A DNA stretch of 18,746 nucleotides from the NCBI GenBank assembly GCA_020216655.1, contig JAIWNU010000076.1:1-18746 (forward strand), given 5' to 3'. The DNA is from Treponema sp. GTDB lineage: Bacteria; Spirochaetota; Spirochaetia; Treponematales; Breznakiellaceae. Shown one piece after another: positions 1-7,202 of the stretch. The notes under the pieces are model-generated. The model was not told the DNA's origin. It saw only the letters and a list, made by a program, of their open reading frames with translations, and did no database searches. A program made the translations under genes and the position numbers. How positions within the stretch are numbered: the stretch's first letter is position 1; every line of letters starts with the position of its first letter.

Positions 1-1254
1 GGGTTTCGGACTTATTTTGGCTTAACCTTCCTTATTGGATTTGGCTTTTTTACTATGGGATTGATGGATCCCCTTTATGACACATATATCCCTATTTTTC
101 TGAAGCGGTATATCAGTTCCAATACGCTCATCGGGTCGGTGATGACTTTGGACAATATACTCCAGCTCTTTTTGATTCCCCTTGTTTCTATTTGGTCAGA
201 CAGGACCCGCACAAAACTGGGGCGGCGTATTCCCTTTATTATTGTTATGCTGCCCCTATCTGCAATTTTATTTTCGGTTATTCCATCCATGGCAGCCATA
301 TCGCTTGCCAGTTTGATTATCATTATTTTCCTATTTAACATCTTTAAAACCAGCGTTCGGGGCCCTGTGGTAGCTCTGATGCCGGATACCATTCCAGGCG
401 AATACCGGTCTGAAGCCAATGGAGTTATTAATACCATGGGAGGTTTCGGACTCATTATCGGAACGCTTGTACTTGCCCGATTTATAAAAATCAATGAATC
501 TCTGCCGTTCGTGACCGCAGGGGTCTTTGTCCTCGTGGCCACGCTCATACTATTTGTTTTTGTGAAGGAAAGAAAACCAGAGGATACGGAAGAAGAGAAG
601 CAACCTTCTATTATTGCCTCTCTTAAAATGATATTTCGGTCCGGAGATTCCAGTGTTATTAGAATTCTCTTTTCCCTCTTTTTCTGGTTCATGGCCTATG
701 AGGGCGCAAAACCCTTCCTCGGCCTGTATCTTGTAGATGTAATGAAGGTGAGCCCGGGAAACGCGGCCTTAGCTCAGGGCATCGCAGGGATTGCAAGCGT
801 CTTGCTTGCCATTCCGTCGGGTTATTTGGCCCATAAAATGGGAAGAAAAAGCTTTATCCGCATGAGTCTTGTCTTACTTGCCCTGATTTTGCTTCTTGTG
901 CCGACGACCGGCTTTATAGCCAGAACCTTAGGGCTTCCTGCGGGAAGCTCCTTAGCGCTCTTCCTTATCTTGATGTTTTTTTATGGCTCCGTCTGGATTG
1001 GCGTTGTGGTAAACAGTTTCCCTATGCTGTGGCAAATGGCTACCTATGGAAATATGGGGATTTACACGGGGCTCTATTACACCTTTAGCCAGGGAGCGGC
1101 CATCAGCGCTCCGCCCATTACCGGCGCTATTATTGACCTGGCAGGTTATCCGGGTATTTTTATATTTGGAAGCATCTGCATGATGGCCGCATGGCTGATT
1201 ATGAGGGAAGTCAAAAAGGGCGAAGCCCACCATGTTGATGAAATACAGGGGTGA
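1..1254 (+). CDS. MFS transporter, SLC45/GPH-like (5' end outside the window)
   Basis: Multi-pass membrane transporter of the major facilitator superfamily. The reading frame is open from base 1, so the first ATG at 55 is internal and the true start lies upstream; probably only a short N-terminal piece is missing because the visible part begins in transmembrane helix 1. Hydrophobic helices run the full length. The loop after helix 2 carries the MFS signature with basic residues and Arg-Arg-Pro-Phe (SDRTRTKLGRRIPF), in the form typical of SLC45/GPH sugar-cation symporters. A charged central loop (KERKPEDTEEEK) separates the two six-helix halves. It ends in a charged cytoplasmic tail. The gene is 82 bp upstream of deoD on the same strand, which could hint at a nucleoside or pentose substrate, but this is a guess; the substrate cannot be read from the sequence. 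Confidence 0.85.
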   Translation, partial: GFRTYFGLTFLIGFGFFTMGLMDPLYDTYIPIFLKRYISSNTLIGSVMTLDNILQLFLIPLVSIWSDRTRTKLGRRIPFIIVMLPLSAILFSVIPSMAAISLASLIIIIFLFNIFKTSVRGPVVALMPDTIPGEYRSEANGVINTMGGFGLIIGTLVLARFIKINESLPFVTAGVFVLVATLILFVFVKERKPEDTEEEKQPSIIASLKMIFRSGDSSVIRILFSLFFWFMAYEGAKPFLGLYLVDVMKVSPGNAALAQGIAGIASVLLAIPSGYLAHKMGRKSFIRMSLVLLALILLLVPTTGFIARTLGLPAGSSLALFLILMFFYGSVWIGVVVNSFPMLWQMATYGNMGIYTGLYYTFSQGAAISAPPITGAIIDLAGYPGIFIFGSICMMAAWLIMREVKKGEAHHVDEIQG

Positions 1255-1336
1255 ACATACGTTCTACCCAAAAACCATAAACTCATATATACTGTATGCC
1301 CCCATTTAACTGGGAGTTTTTCTGTAAGGAGTGGCT

Positions 1337-2041
1337 ATGTCAATTCACATTGCAGCCAAGGCTGGCGAAATTGCCGAAGCAGTATTGTTGCCCGGAGACC
1401 CTCTGCGGGCAAAATTTATCGCAGAAACCTTTTTGGAAAATCCGGTCCGCTATAGCGAAGTACGGAACATGTTTGGCTATACGGGGACGTATAAGGGAAA
1501 ACGGGTATCCGTCCAGGGAACTGGTATGGGGATTCCATCAATTTCCATCTATGTGAACGAACTGTTTAAGGATTATGGGGTCAAACGGGCAATTCGGGTT
1601 GGTACAGCCGGATCTCTCCAACCAACGGTTAAAATCAGAGATCTGGTTATTGCCATGTCGGCCAGCACCGATTCAGGAGCTAACGCAATCCGTTTTGGGA
1701 ACCGTGATTTTGCTCCCACCGCGAGTTTTTCATTGCTTAAAGCAGCCTATGATGCAGCAGTGGCCCGCAACTGGGACCCGAAGGTAGGGAATGTAGTTTC
1801 TTCAGATATGTTCTATACCGAAGATCCTGAAGAATGGAAGCTTTGGGCCAAATTTGGGGTTCTGGCGGTAGAAATGGAAAGCGCCGAACTGTATACACTG
1901 GCAGCTAAATATGGGCGAGAAGCGCTGGCAATTTTAACTATCTCCGACAGTCTGGTAACCCATGAAGCCACCACATCAGAAGAGCGGCAGACCACCTTTA
2001 CCCGCATGATGGAAGTTGCCCTAGAAGCGGCTATCAGTTAA
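1337..2041 (+). CDS. deoD: Purine nucleoside phosphorylase, DeoD type
   Basis: Cytoplasmic hexameric-type phosphorylase that splits purine (deoxy)ribonucleosides with phosphate into base and (deoxy)ribose-1-phosphate (purine salvage). From the ATG at 1337 the residue numbers match the E. coli enzyme: His4, Gly20 and Arg24 (GDPLRAK), Arg43 and Arg87 for phosphate, the VEMES motif at 178-182 with Glu179/Met180/Glu181 for ribose, and the catalytic pair Asp204 and Arg217. At 234 residues it is near the usual 235-239. Start choice: AGGAG at 1327-1331 lies 5 nt before ATG 1337; an in-frame GTG at 1331 overlaps that Shine-Dalgarno and is not used. A possible -10 (TATACT, 1288-1293) lies upstream but no convincing -35 goes with it, so read-through from the transporter is equally possible. 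Confidence 0.96.
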   Translation: MSIHIAAKAGEIAEAVLLPGDPLRAKFIAETFLENPVRYSEVRNMFGYTGTYKGKRVSVQGTGMGIPSISIYVNELFKDYGVKRAIRVGTAGSLQPTVKIRDLVIAMSASTDSGANAIRFGNRDFAPTASFSLLKAAYDAAVARNWDPKVGNVVSSDMFYTEDPEEWKLWAKFGVLAVEMESAELYTLAAKYGREALAILTISDSLVTHEATTSEERQTTFTRMMEVALEAAIS

Positions 2042-2069
2042 GGTGCTTTGAAATCCGCGATTTGCCGCG

Positions 2070-2118
2070 GCGGTTGCGTGTGATTGAGTGGCAACGGTCA
2101 CAAGTCGAACGCAACCGC
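2070..2118. repeat. GC-rich inverted repeat downstream of deoD
   Basis: GCGGTTGCGT (2070-2079) and ACGCAACCGC (2109-2118) are perfect 10-bp inverted copies. The 29-nt interior can add a GTGA/TCAC stem (2080-2083/2098-2101) and a TTG/CAA stem, so a branched or bulged RNA hairpin is possible. No T-tract follows on either strand, so it is not a standard intrinsic terminator, although it sits in the 131-bp gap between the convergent deoD and rhodanese genes. It is more GC-rich than its surroundings. It could be a dispersed intergenic palindrome or a protein-bound dyad. Confidence 0.6.
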
Positions 2119-2172
2119 ATATAATGACAACGCAAATTTAAAAAAGATGGCTTTAGAAAATGAGCTCGAAGA

Positions 2173-2559
2173 TTATCTTTTCGGCCTTGCCTGCAACAAT
2201 TCTGTGTAGCCGCCGCCGCTGTGAATACGAGTATACCCCAAGGATTTCAGAATATTATAAGCTTGACCAGATCTATTCCCGGAGCGGCAATAAAGCACAA
2301 GAGGACTCGCTTTATTTGGTACAATAGCGGCAATTCTTTTTTCGATAGTGTCGAGAGGAATATTGATAGCCATGTCCAAATGGCCTGAGTTAAATTCTTC
2401 TGGCGTTCTGACATCTATAACAAGAGCCTTAGCATTGTAAATCCAATCCCAGGCAATTTCTGCCCGGCTGCGCTGTTGTCCAAAAAGACTGGACAGAGAA
2501 AAGGTGAACATCATCATAAATAACAAACCAAATAAGAATTGTGGCTTTTTCATCCGCAC
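2173..2559 (-). CDS. Exported rhodanese-domain protein (PspE-like sulfurtransferase)
   Basis: Single-domain rhodanese expected to act outside the cytoplasm, transferring sulfane sulfur from a donor such as thiosulfate to a thiophilic acceptor. Residues 1-28 form a signal peptide (basic MRMKK, hydrophobic core, then SSLFGQQ). The rhodanese domain covers about 34-125: IDVRTPEEF (48-56), GHLDMAINIP (59-68), and the active-site loop with Cys91 in LYCRSGNRSG, the six-residue loop of active single-domain rhodaneses. Overall it resembles E. coli PspE, with a slightly longer N-terminus. The GTG at 2559 has AAGAGG five bases upstream; an alternative ATG at 2553 would give MKK with an 11-nt spacing. 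It is monocistronic, with its own promoter, divergent from the tRNA gene. The physiological substrate is unknown. Confidence 0.9.
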   Translation of the reverse strand: MRMKKPQFLFGLLFMMMFTFSLSSLFGQQRSRAEIAWDWIYNAKALVIDVRTPEEFNSGHLDMAINIPLDTIEKRIAAIVPNKASPLVLYCRSGNRSGQAYNILKSLGYTRIHSGGGYTELLQARPKR

Positions 2560-2581
2560 ATATACCTCTTAATATATTAAT

Positions 2582-2610
2582 AATATACTATATTTTTATA
2601 TTCCATTCAA
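2582..2610 (-). promoter_or_regulatory. Sigma-70 type promoter of the rhodanese gene
   Basis: On the minus strand TTGAAT (2605-2610) is followed after 17 bp by TATATT (2582-2587). Both boxes match the consensus at five of six positions. Transcription would start near 2575, leaving a short leader of about 16 nt that contains the AAGAGG ribosome site. Confidence 0.7.
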
Positions 2611-2619
2611 TGCGGATTA

Positions 2620-2640
2620 AAGAGGATTTTCGGTCCTCTT
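2620..2640. repeat. Inverted repeat between two divergent promoters
   Basis: AAGAGGA (2620-2626) and TCCTCTT (2634-2640) are perfect 7-bp inverted copies around a 7-nt centre (TTTTCGG). The right arm shares two bases with the -35 box of the tRNA promoter and the left arm lies 9 bp upstream of the rhodanese -35 box. This is the place for an operator acting on one or both promoters, but no known regulator is recognised. Confidence 0.5.
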
Positions 2641-2667
2641 GACAAAATGGACTATTTTTTTTATTGT
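2639..2667 (+). promoter_or_regulatory. Promoter of tRNA-Leu
   Basis: A perfect TTGACA -35 (2639-2644) is followed after exactly 17 bp by TATTGT (2662-2667, four of six consensus positions). The mature tRNA begins 13 bp after the -10 box, so the 5' leader to be removed by RNase P is only a few bases. Confidence 0.75.
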
Positions 2668-2680
2668 TGTTCAACGTTAA

Positions 2681-2762
2681 GCCCAGATGGTGAAATTGGC
2701 AGACACGCTAGTTTCAGGTACTAGTGCCGCGAGGCTTGGGGGTTCAAGTCCCCCTCTGGGCA
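2681..2762 (+). tRNA. tRNA-Leu (anticodon CAG)
   Basis: Type II (long variable arm) tRNA that reads CUG codons. Acceptor stem GCCCAGA (2681-2687) pairs with TCTGGGC ending at 2761, with discriminator A at 2762. The anticodon stem CTAGT/ACTAG encloses the loop TTCAGGT, placing CAG at 2715-2717. The variable arm forms GCC-GCGA-GGC, and the T arm is GGGGG-TTCAAGT-CCCCC. The 3' CCA is not encoded (GAA follows), so it must be added enzymatically. Confidence 0.97.
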
Positions 2763-2771
2763 GAAAAAGCT

Positions 2772-2813
2772 AAAGGGCTGTCTGAAGCATATTTCAGACA
2801 GCCCTTTTGTTTT
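2772..2813 (+). terminator. Strong intrinsic terminator, likely bidirectional
   Basis: A perfect 15-bp stem (2772-2786 with 2793-2807) around a 6-nt loop, followed on the plus strand by TTTTGTTTT (2805-2813). It ends the tRNA-Leu transcript. On the minus strand the same stem is followed by AGCTTTTTCTG, so it can also end the nfeD-floA transcript arriving from the other side. Confidence 0.9.
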
Positions 2814-2886
2814 AGAAGCACCTAGCAGCTTATCTTCAGCAAGACTACCGCTGGGAATAAAGCAGCCGCGGCAGCGCAAATCCTCC

Positions 2887-3369
2887 CTAGATATCCTCCC
2901 GTAATGATTTTGGAGGTCCCAGAAGTTCCGCATACACAACCGCCTGCTGAAGCCGGGAAAGATGAGAAAGGCGGCTTAAGGGATCATAATGGGCTTCTTT
3001 TTTTGATATTTTTTCTCGCACTGGCCTTGCAGTGTCATATGCTTCAGCAGCCGCAGTTTCTATCATGGAGGCCTTTTCCATGATAGTTGTCTCTATTGGG
3101 GTGCTGACAGCGATCGGCTTCGTCGAAGCACTTTTTTCCCAATTGGCTATGGGAGGATGAGCGCTTTCTTCGAACACGAAAGCGCTCTTATACCCCTGAG
3201 GCGCTGCAGCTGTCTTGGCGGTAACTTTTACAGCCTTTGTTTTTAATACATCCACTATCCTGCTTCGCTCTTGGAGCTGCTGCTGATTTCTTTTTGAGGC
3301 AGCGATTCGCAGGGCGATTATGAGAGCGATCGGTACGAAGGTTAAAAGGGTCTCTATAAGACTTTCCAT
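2887..3369 (-). CDS. Small single-span membrane protein in the nfeD-floA operon, function unknown
   Basis: I do not recognise a named family. The 160-residue protein has one N-terminal membrane segment (about 6-25) followed by a basic stretch (ASKRNQQQLQERSR), so the rest should be cytoplasmic. The middle (about 45-115) is low in complexity (Ala, Thr, Lys, Glu, Ile) and probably disordered. The C-terminal 35 residues (LSRLSHLSRLQQAVVYAELL, then GPPKSLRED) look like an amphipathic helix plus a Gly-Pro-Pro turn and are the part most likely to be conserved. The ATG lies only 3 nt beyond the floA stop codon with no strong Shine-Dalgarno, so translation is probably coupled to floA. It holds the third-gene position occupied by yqfB in Bacillus, which suggests a partner of FloA, although no sequence relation to YqfB is claimed. 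Confidence 0.75.
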   Translation of the reverse strand: MESLIETLLTFVPIALIIALRIAASKRNQQQLQERSRIVDVLKTKAVKVTAKTAAAPQGYKSAFVFEESAHPPIANWEKSASTKPIAVSTPIETTIMEKASMIETAAAEAYDTARPVREKISKKEAHYDPLSRLSHLSRLQQAVVYAELLGPPKSLREDI

Positions 3370-3372
3370 TTT

Positions 3373-4362
3373 TTATTTACCCTGGGGGGCATTTCCTATC
3401 GAAGACCGCATATCCGTATCGGCCTGGAGGTTTTTAAGACGGTAATAGTCCATGATACCAAGCTGCCCCTTCTTAAAGGCCTCCGCAATCGCAAGCGGTA
3501 TTTCCGATTCAGCGAGGACAACCTTTGCCCTATTTTCCTGGACCAGGGCAAGCATCTCCTGTTCCCGGGCTTGAGCCGCGGCTCTCCGTTTTTCTGCCTC
3601 GGCCTGGAATCTTCGCTTGTCTGCCTCAGCCTGGTCAGCCTGCAGTTTAGCCCCCACGTTCGCACCGACATCAATATCGGCTATATCAATGGAAAGTATT
3701 TCGAAGGCAGTGCCCGCATCGAGTCCCTTTTCAAGTACCCGTTTGGAGATAAGGTCCGGGTTCTCCAGCACCGATTTGTAGGTTTCGGAGGAACCAATAG
3801 TGGTAACAATCCCTTCGCCAACCCGGGCGATAATGGTCTCTTCGGTAGCTCCACCAACGAGCCGCTCGATGTTGGCCCGTACGGTAACCCGAGCCTTTAC
3901 CTGCAGCTGTATACCGTCCTTTGCAACCGCATCGATAGTTTGCTTTCCCTTGGCCGGATCCGGACAATCGATAACCTTAGGATTTACGCTCGTTTTAACA
4001 GCCTCTAAAACATCCCGGCCTGCAAGATCGATGGCAGCAGCCCGTTGGAATGGAAGGGGGATATTTGCCTTGTTTGCCGCAACAAGGGCACGGCTCACCT
4101 TCATAACATCACCGCGGGCAAGGAAATGAGTTTCCAGCATGTCCGAATCGACTTCTATGCCAGCCTTGGTGAGCATAATACGGGCTTCTACAATGACCGC
4201 CGCATTAACATGACGAAGCCACATACCGATGAGTTTTCCCATGCCGACCGAAGCCCCGGAAAGCATGGCCCTGAACCAGAGACCGAAAAACCGGAAGAAC
4301 AAAAGTAAAAATCCCAGGGCGATGATCGCGACTATGGCTAAAAGTATTAAATAGGTCATCAT
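3373..4362 (-). CDS. floA: Flotillin-like protein FloA (YqfA family)
   Basis: Membrane scaffold of the SPFH/flotillin type that marks functional membrane microdomains. The 329 residues match the length of B. subtilis FloA (331). A hydrophobic hairpin-like N-terminus (about 4-30) anchors the protein. The diagnostic FloA blocks follow: [22 protein letters not shown] (109-130), [30 protein letters not shown] (183-192) and [21 protein letters not shown] (213-233). An Ala/Glu/Lys/Arg-rich coiled coil runs about 240-290, and the tail is [18 protein letters not shown]. The first ATG overlaps the nfeD stop by ATGA; a second ATG at 4359 also fits, with AAGGAG 6 nt upstream. Tight coupling to nfeD is the standard partnership: the NfeD C-terminal domain is thought to act with the flotillin. 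Compared with Bacillus FloA there is a short insertion near residues 134-142. Confidence 0.95.
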   Translation of the reverse strand: MMTYLILLAIVAIIALGFLLLFFRFFGLWFRAMLSGASVGMGKLIGMWLRHVNAAVIVEARIMLTKAGIEVDSDMLETHFLARGDVMKVSRALVAANKANIPLPFQRAAAIDLAGRDVLEAVKTSVNPKVIDCPDPAKGKQTIDAVAKDGIQLQVKARVTVRANIERLVGGATEETIIARVGEGIVTTIGSSETYKSVLENPDLISKRVLEKGLDAGTAFEILSIDIADIDVGANVGAKLQADQAEADKRRFQAEAEKRRAAAQAREQEMLALVQENRAKVVLAESEIPLAIAEAFKKGQLGIMDYYRLKNLQADTDMRSSIGNAPQGK

Positions 4363-5879
4363 ACACTCCTTACTATTATTCTATTTCCGCGTACGCGGAT
4401 TACTTCCACCACCTTATGCGGTTCTATAAATGCCCCATCGGCTTCAACAACATAGGGTTTTCCCTCAAATTCAGCCTTTCCTGAGGGCCGAAGTGTGGTA
4501 ATCGTTTTCCCCCGTTTTCCCAGCAGATCCCCATAATTCTCTTCTGCCTCGGACATAACCCTGGCAGCTTCCATAACCGAAGTTCCCGCATGTTCTGGAT
4601 CGGGGCCGCCTGCGGTTCCTTCAATCTTGGTCTTGAGGGTAAGCCGATCAAAAAGCCGAATTCGGGGTCCCATGAGGGCAATTACGGCGATAGCAGCAAT
4701 GGCAAGAACAATTCCAACCGAAACAAATAAGACGTTTCTGCCAAACAATTCCCACTGCCAAGGAAGGCTCGGTATCGTAAAGTCCTGGCGGGAAAAAACG
4801 AGGGAGAGCCCGATAAGAACGATTCCGCTAATACCCGTGATGCCAAATCCGGGCAAAATAAAGATTTCGATCGCCAGAAGGGCTACACCGACGAGGAAGA
4901 GAATCAGTTCAAGGGAACCTACTGTTCCAAGGAGTGCGTTAAGGCCAAATACGGTAACAAAGGAAATGATAGCCACTACACCGGGGATGCCAAAACCGGG
5001 GGTGTTTATTTCCAAAAAGAGCATCACCAGCCCTAACAAGATAAGAAGGGTCTGTACCGCCCCGGAGGTCAAAAATGACACAACCTGATCTGCCGCCGTC
5101 GGTACGAGCTCTACAATCTCGCTTGATAGTCCGAGTTTTTCTACCAGTTCATCACTGGTATCTGCTATTGCAAGAGCAAGCCCGTATTTCTGAGCTTCGC
5201 CAGCCGTCAGGGACAGGAGTTTTCCCTTGGCGCTGATCTGGCTGAGCCGGACCACCTTGTTAGCGCTGTTTTTTTCAAGTCCTTCCAGCTCAACACCGCT
5301 GACTAATTTGGTCTGGCCGTTTACCTGTACTTCCCAGACTTCCAGGTCCTGGTCTACCATGGCAAGGGCAAGCAGTACGGGATGCTTGTTTTTTTCTGCC
5401 AGGGCTGCCATTTGGGAACGAACGGCGCTGACGGTCTTTTCGCCCGTAGGGTTCATTTGACCATCGGCTCCTATGGTGACCGGCGCAGCGGCCCCGATTG
5501 AAGTGCCGCTGGACATAACAATATCCTGGCAGGAAAGAGCAATGAGGGCCCCCGCAGACCAGCTGACACCCATGGACTCGGGGCCGCTGCGGACCCAGGC
5601 AACGGTTCGGATATTCTTTAAGGAACCGATAAAACTTGAGATCTGCAGAGCCGTATCGACCCTGCCGCCAAAGGTGTCGATTTCGAAAATGATTGTCCCC
5701 GCCCCCTTGTTAAGGGCATTTTGACCGGCCCTACGAATAAAAGCACTGATAGAGGGTTCAATATCGCCCTTAATAGGTATTATCCAGACAGAGCCAGTCT
5801 CTTGTTTCTTCTGGTCCTGGGCGGACATCAAACTTAGTATGGAAAATACTAAGCACAACACAAGTAATGTACGTTTCAT
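4359..5879 (-). CDS. nfeD: NfeD-family membrane serine protease (ClpP class), long form
   Basis: Membrane protease partner of FloA. It has a signal peptide (1-20, ending LMSAQ) and an extracytoplasmic ClpP-like protease domain at about 30-260, with Gly71-Gly72 (DTFGGRVD), the likely nucleophile Ser108 in WSAG, the [12 protein letters not shown] segment at 123-134, and Lys148 as the probable general base by spacing to the archaeal 1510-N protease (Ser/Lys dyad). Four or five membrane helices span about 272-405, and the C-terminal NfeD OB-fold domain covers about 435-506 ([20 protein letters not shown]). At 506 residues it is the long form rather than the short stand-alone NfeD. It is the first gene of the operon; its ATG is 39 bp from the divergent rmuC ATG and has no visible Shine-Dalgarno. 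The assignment of Lys148 is inference. Confidence 0.93.
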   Translation of the reverse strand: MKRTLLVLCLVFSILSLMSAQDQKKQETGSVWIIPIKGDIEPSISAFIRRAGQNALNKGAGTIIFEIDTFGGRVDTALQISSFIGSLKNIRTVAWVRSGPESMGVSWSAGALIALSCQDIVMSSGTSIGAAAPVTIGADGQMNPTGEKTVSAVRSQMAALAEKNKHPVLLALAMVDQDLEVWEVQVNGQTKLVSGVELEGLEKNSANKVVRLSQISAKGKLLSLTAGEAQKYGLALAIADTSDELVEKLGLSSEIVELVPTAADQVVSFLTSGAVQTLLILLGLVMLFLEINTPGFGIPGVVAIISFVTVFGLNALLGTVGSLELILFLVGVALLAIEIFILPGFGITGISGIVLIGLSLVFSRQDFTIPSLPWQWELFGRNVLFVSVGIVLAIAAIAVIALMGPRIRLFDRLTLKTKIEGTAGGPDPEHAGTSVMEAARVMSEAEENYGDLLGKRGKTITTLRPSGKAEFEGKPYVVEADGAFIEPHKVVEVIRVRGNRIIVRSV

Positions 5880-5901
5880 GGCTTTATTCTAATACAGTTT
5901 T

Positions 5902-5910
5902 TGATATAAT
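5902..5910 (+). promoter_or_regulatory. Extended -10 promoter of rmuC
   Basis: TGATATAAT, a perfect -10 hexamer with the upstream TG of an extended -10 element. No good -35 is seen (TTTATT at 5883-5888, spacer 16, is the best). Its end lies 8 nt before the rmuC ATG, so transcription should begin at or within a couple of bases of the start codon. Confidence 0.6.
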
Positions 5911-5918
5911 GCTTGGCC

Positions 5919-7202
5919 ATGGAATTAATTTTGCCCGGAATTTTATTAATAATTCTCTTTTGTCTCATTTTATTCGTGTTTCTTATTGTGCGCTCACCGA
6001 ACAGGCAGGCAAACAATCAGCTTTTAGCCTTAACTCAGGTTCAGGAACGACTTGAGCGCAGCCTGCAGGAAGAATTACGGGGCACCAGGGCAGAACTTAC
6101 CCAGAATTTAGCAAGAATAATGGATATTCAAGCCAACCAATTGGCAGCTTTGCGTACCGAAATAGCCCGGTTTGGACAGGGGAATGACCAAAAAATGGAA
6201 CTCCTGCGCGAGACCGTGGACCGGAAACTGCGGGAACTCCAGATGGACAATGCAGCCCGGCTCGAACAAATCCGCAAAACAGTGGATGACAAATTGCACG
6301 AAACACTGGAAAAACGTTTAGGAGAATCATTTAAGCTGGTCGGGGACAGGCTTGAACAGGTACAAGCGGGGCTTGGAGAAATGCGCAGTCTTGCCGCAGG
6401 GGTCGGGGACCTGAAACGGGTCTTAGTAAATGTTAAAAACCGGGGGACCTGGGGCGAAGTACAACTGATTTCAATCATTCAGGATCTCTTGGCACCTCAT
6501 CAATATGAGCTGAACGCGGCAGTTCAACCGGGCAGCGCAGAACGGGTTGAGGTGGTCATCAGGCTCCCGGGGGCTGCGGGATCTACGAGATCTGATGTGA
6601 TAGGGAAAAAGGAACGGCCCGTACTCCTCCCAATTGATGCGAAATTCCCGAAAGAAGATTATGAACGGCTTGTTTATGCCCGGGAAAACGGCGACACCTC
6701 AGGCGCCGAAGAAGCGGGGAAACTGCTGGAGCGAAGGCTGAAACTTTCCGTAAAGGAAAAAAAAAAAAAATATATTCATCCACCCTATACAACTGATTTT
6801 GCAATACTCTTTCTGCCTTCCGAGGGGTTGTTTGCGGAGATTCTTTCACGGCCCGGCCTGGCGGAAAGCATTCAGCGTGAATTGAGAGTTGTTATCGCAG
6901 GCCCCACAACACTGGCGGCCATGATAAACAGTTTGCAAATGGGATTCCGCACCCTGGCGGTTGAACAACGGACTACCGAAGTATGGCGTACCCTGAATCT
7001 TGTTAAAGCAGATTTTGAAAAATTCGGAGAGCTTCTGGACAAAACACGGAAAAAATTACAGGAAGCGGCGGATACGGTAGACCTGGCGGACAAGAAGTCA
7101 CGGACCATCCAAGGTAAGCTGCAGAAGGCCGAGCAGCTTCAGGAACAGATTTCTGAGCAGGATAAAGGTATGGAGGAGCTGCCAAGCATCGTGCGCGAAT
7201 AA
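5919..7202 (+). CDS. rmuC: DNA recombination protein RmuC
   Basis: RmuC limits DNA inversions at short repeats in E. coli and is predicted to be a PD-(D/E)XK-type nuclease. From ATG 5919 it has 427 residues: a membrane anchor (5-24), a long coiled coil (about 35-160), and the conserved core (about 170-400). Key core motifs are NRGTWGEVQL (174-183, with Glu180), RVEVVIRLPG (209-218), LLPIDAKFPKEDY (237-249, with Asp240 and Lys242 as the expected catalytic pair), YIHPPYTTDFAILFLPSEGL (285-304) and GPTTLAAMINSLQMGFRTLA. An upstream in-frame TTG at 5913 is unlikely given the promoter position. No Shine-Dalgarno precedes the ATG. A 14-A run encodes the lysines just before the IHPP motif. The stop codon directly abuts the stop of the convergent TPR gene, with no terminator between. 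Confidence 0.94.
   Translation: MELILPGILLIILFCLILFVFLIVRSPNRQANNQLLALTQVQERLERSLQEELRGTRAELTQNLARIMDIQANQLAALRTEIARFGQGNDQKMELLRETVDRKLRELQMDNAARLEQIRKTVDDKLHETLEKRLGESFKLVGDRLEQVQAGLGEMRSLAAGVGDLKRVLVNVKNRGTWGEVQLISIIQDLLAPHQYELNAAVQPGSAERVEVVIRLPGAAGSTRSDVIGKKERPVLLPIDAKFPKEDYERLVYARENGDTSGAEEAGKLLERRLKLSVKEKKKKYIHPPYTTDFAILFLPSEGLFAEILSRPGLAESIQRELRVVIAGPTTLAAMINSLQMGFRTLAVEQRTTEVWRTLNLVKADFEKFGELLDKTRKKLQEAADTVDLADKKSRTIQGKLQKAEQLQEQISEQDKGMEELPSIVRE
6757..6770 (+). repeat. 14-adenine homopolymer inside rmuC
   Basis: An uninterrupted run of 14 A, read in frame as the end of Glu280 and Lys281-284. The reading frame is intact across it and continues through conserved RmuC motifs. One extra A would bring a stop about nine codons later; one fewer A would stop about 40 codons later. 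Confidence 0.9.

Noticed and set aside
1300..1322. CCCA-TTTAAC-TGGG hairpin followed by TTTTT upstream of deoD, as a terminator or attenuator
   Set aside because: The stem is only 4 bp with A/T-rich loop; too weak to call, and no purine riboswitch core is visible in the 82-bp gap.
2721..2939. Minus-strand 72-residue frame over tRNA-Leu
   Set aside because: It runs through the tRNA and its terminator; composition is that of a chance frame.
3571..4129. Plus-strand open frames opposite floA
   Set aside because: They mirror conserved FloA codons and show no protein motif; the minus strand is strongly supported by the FloA family blocks.
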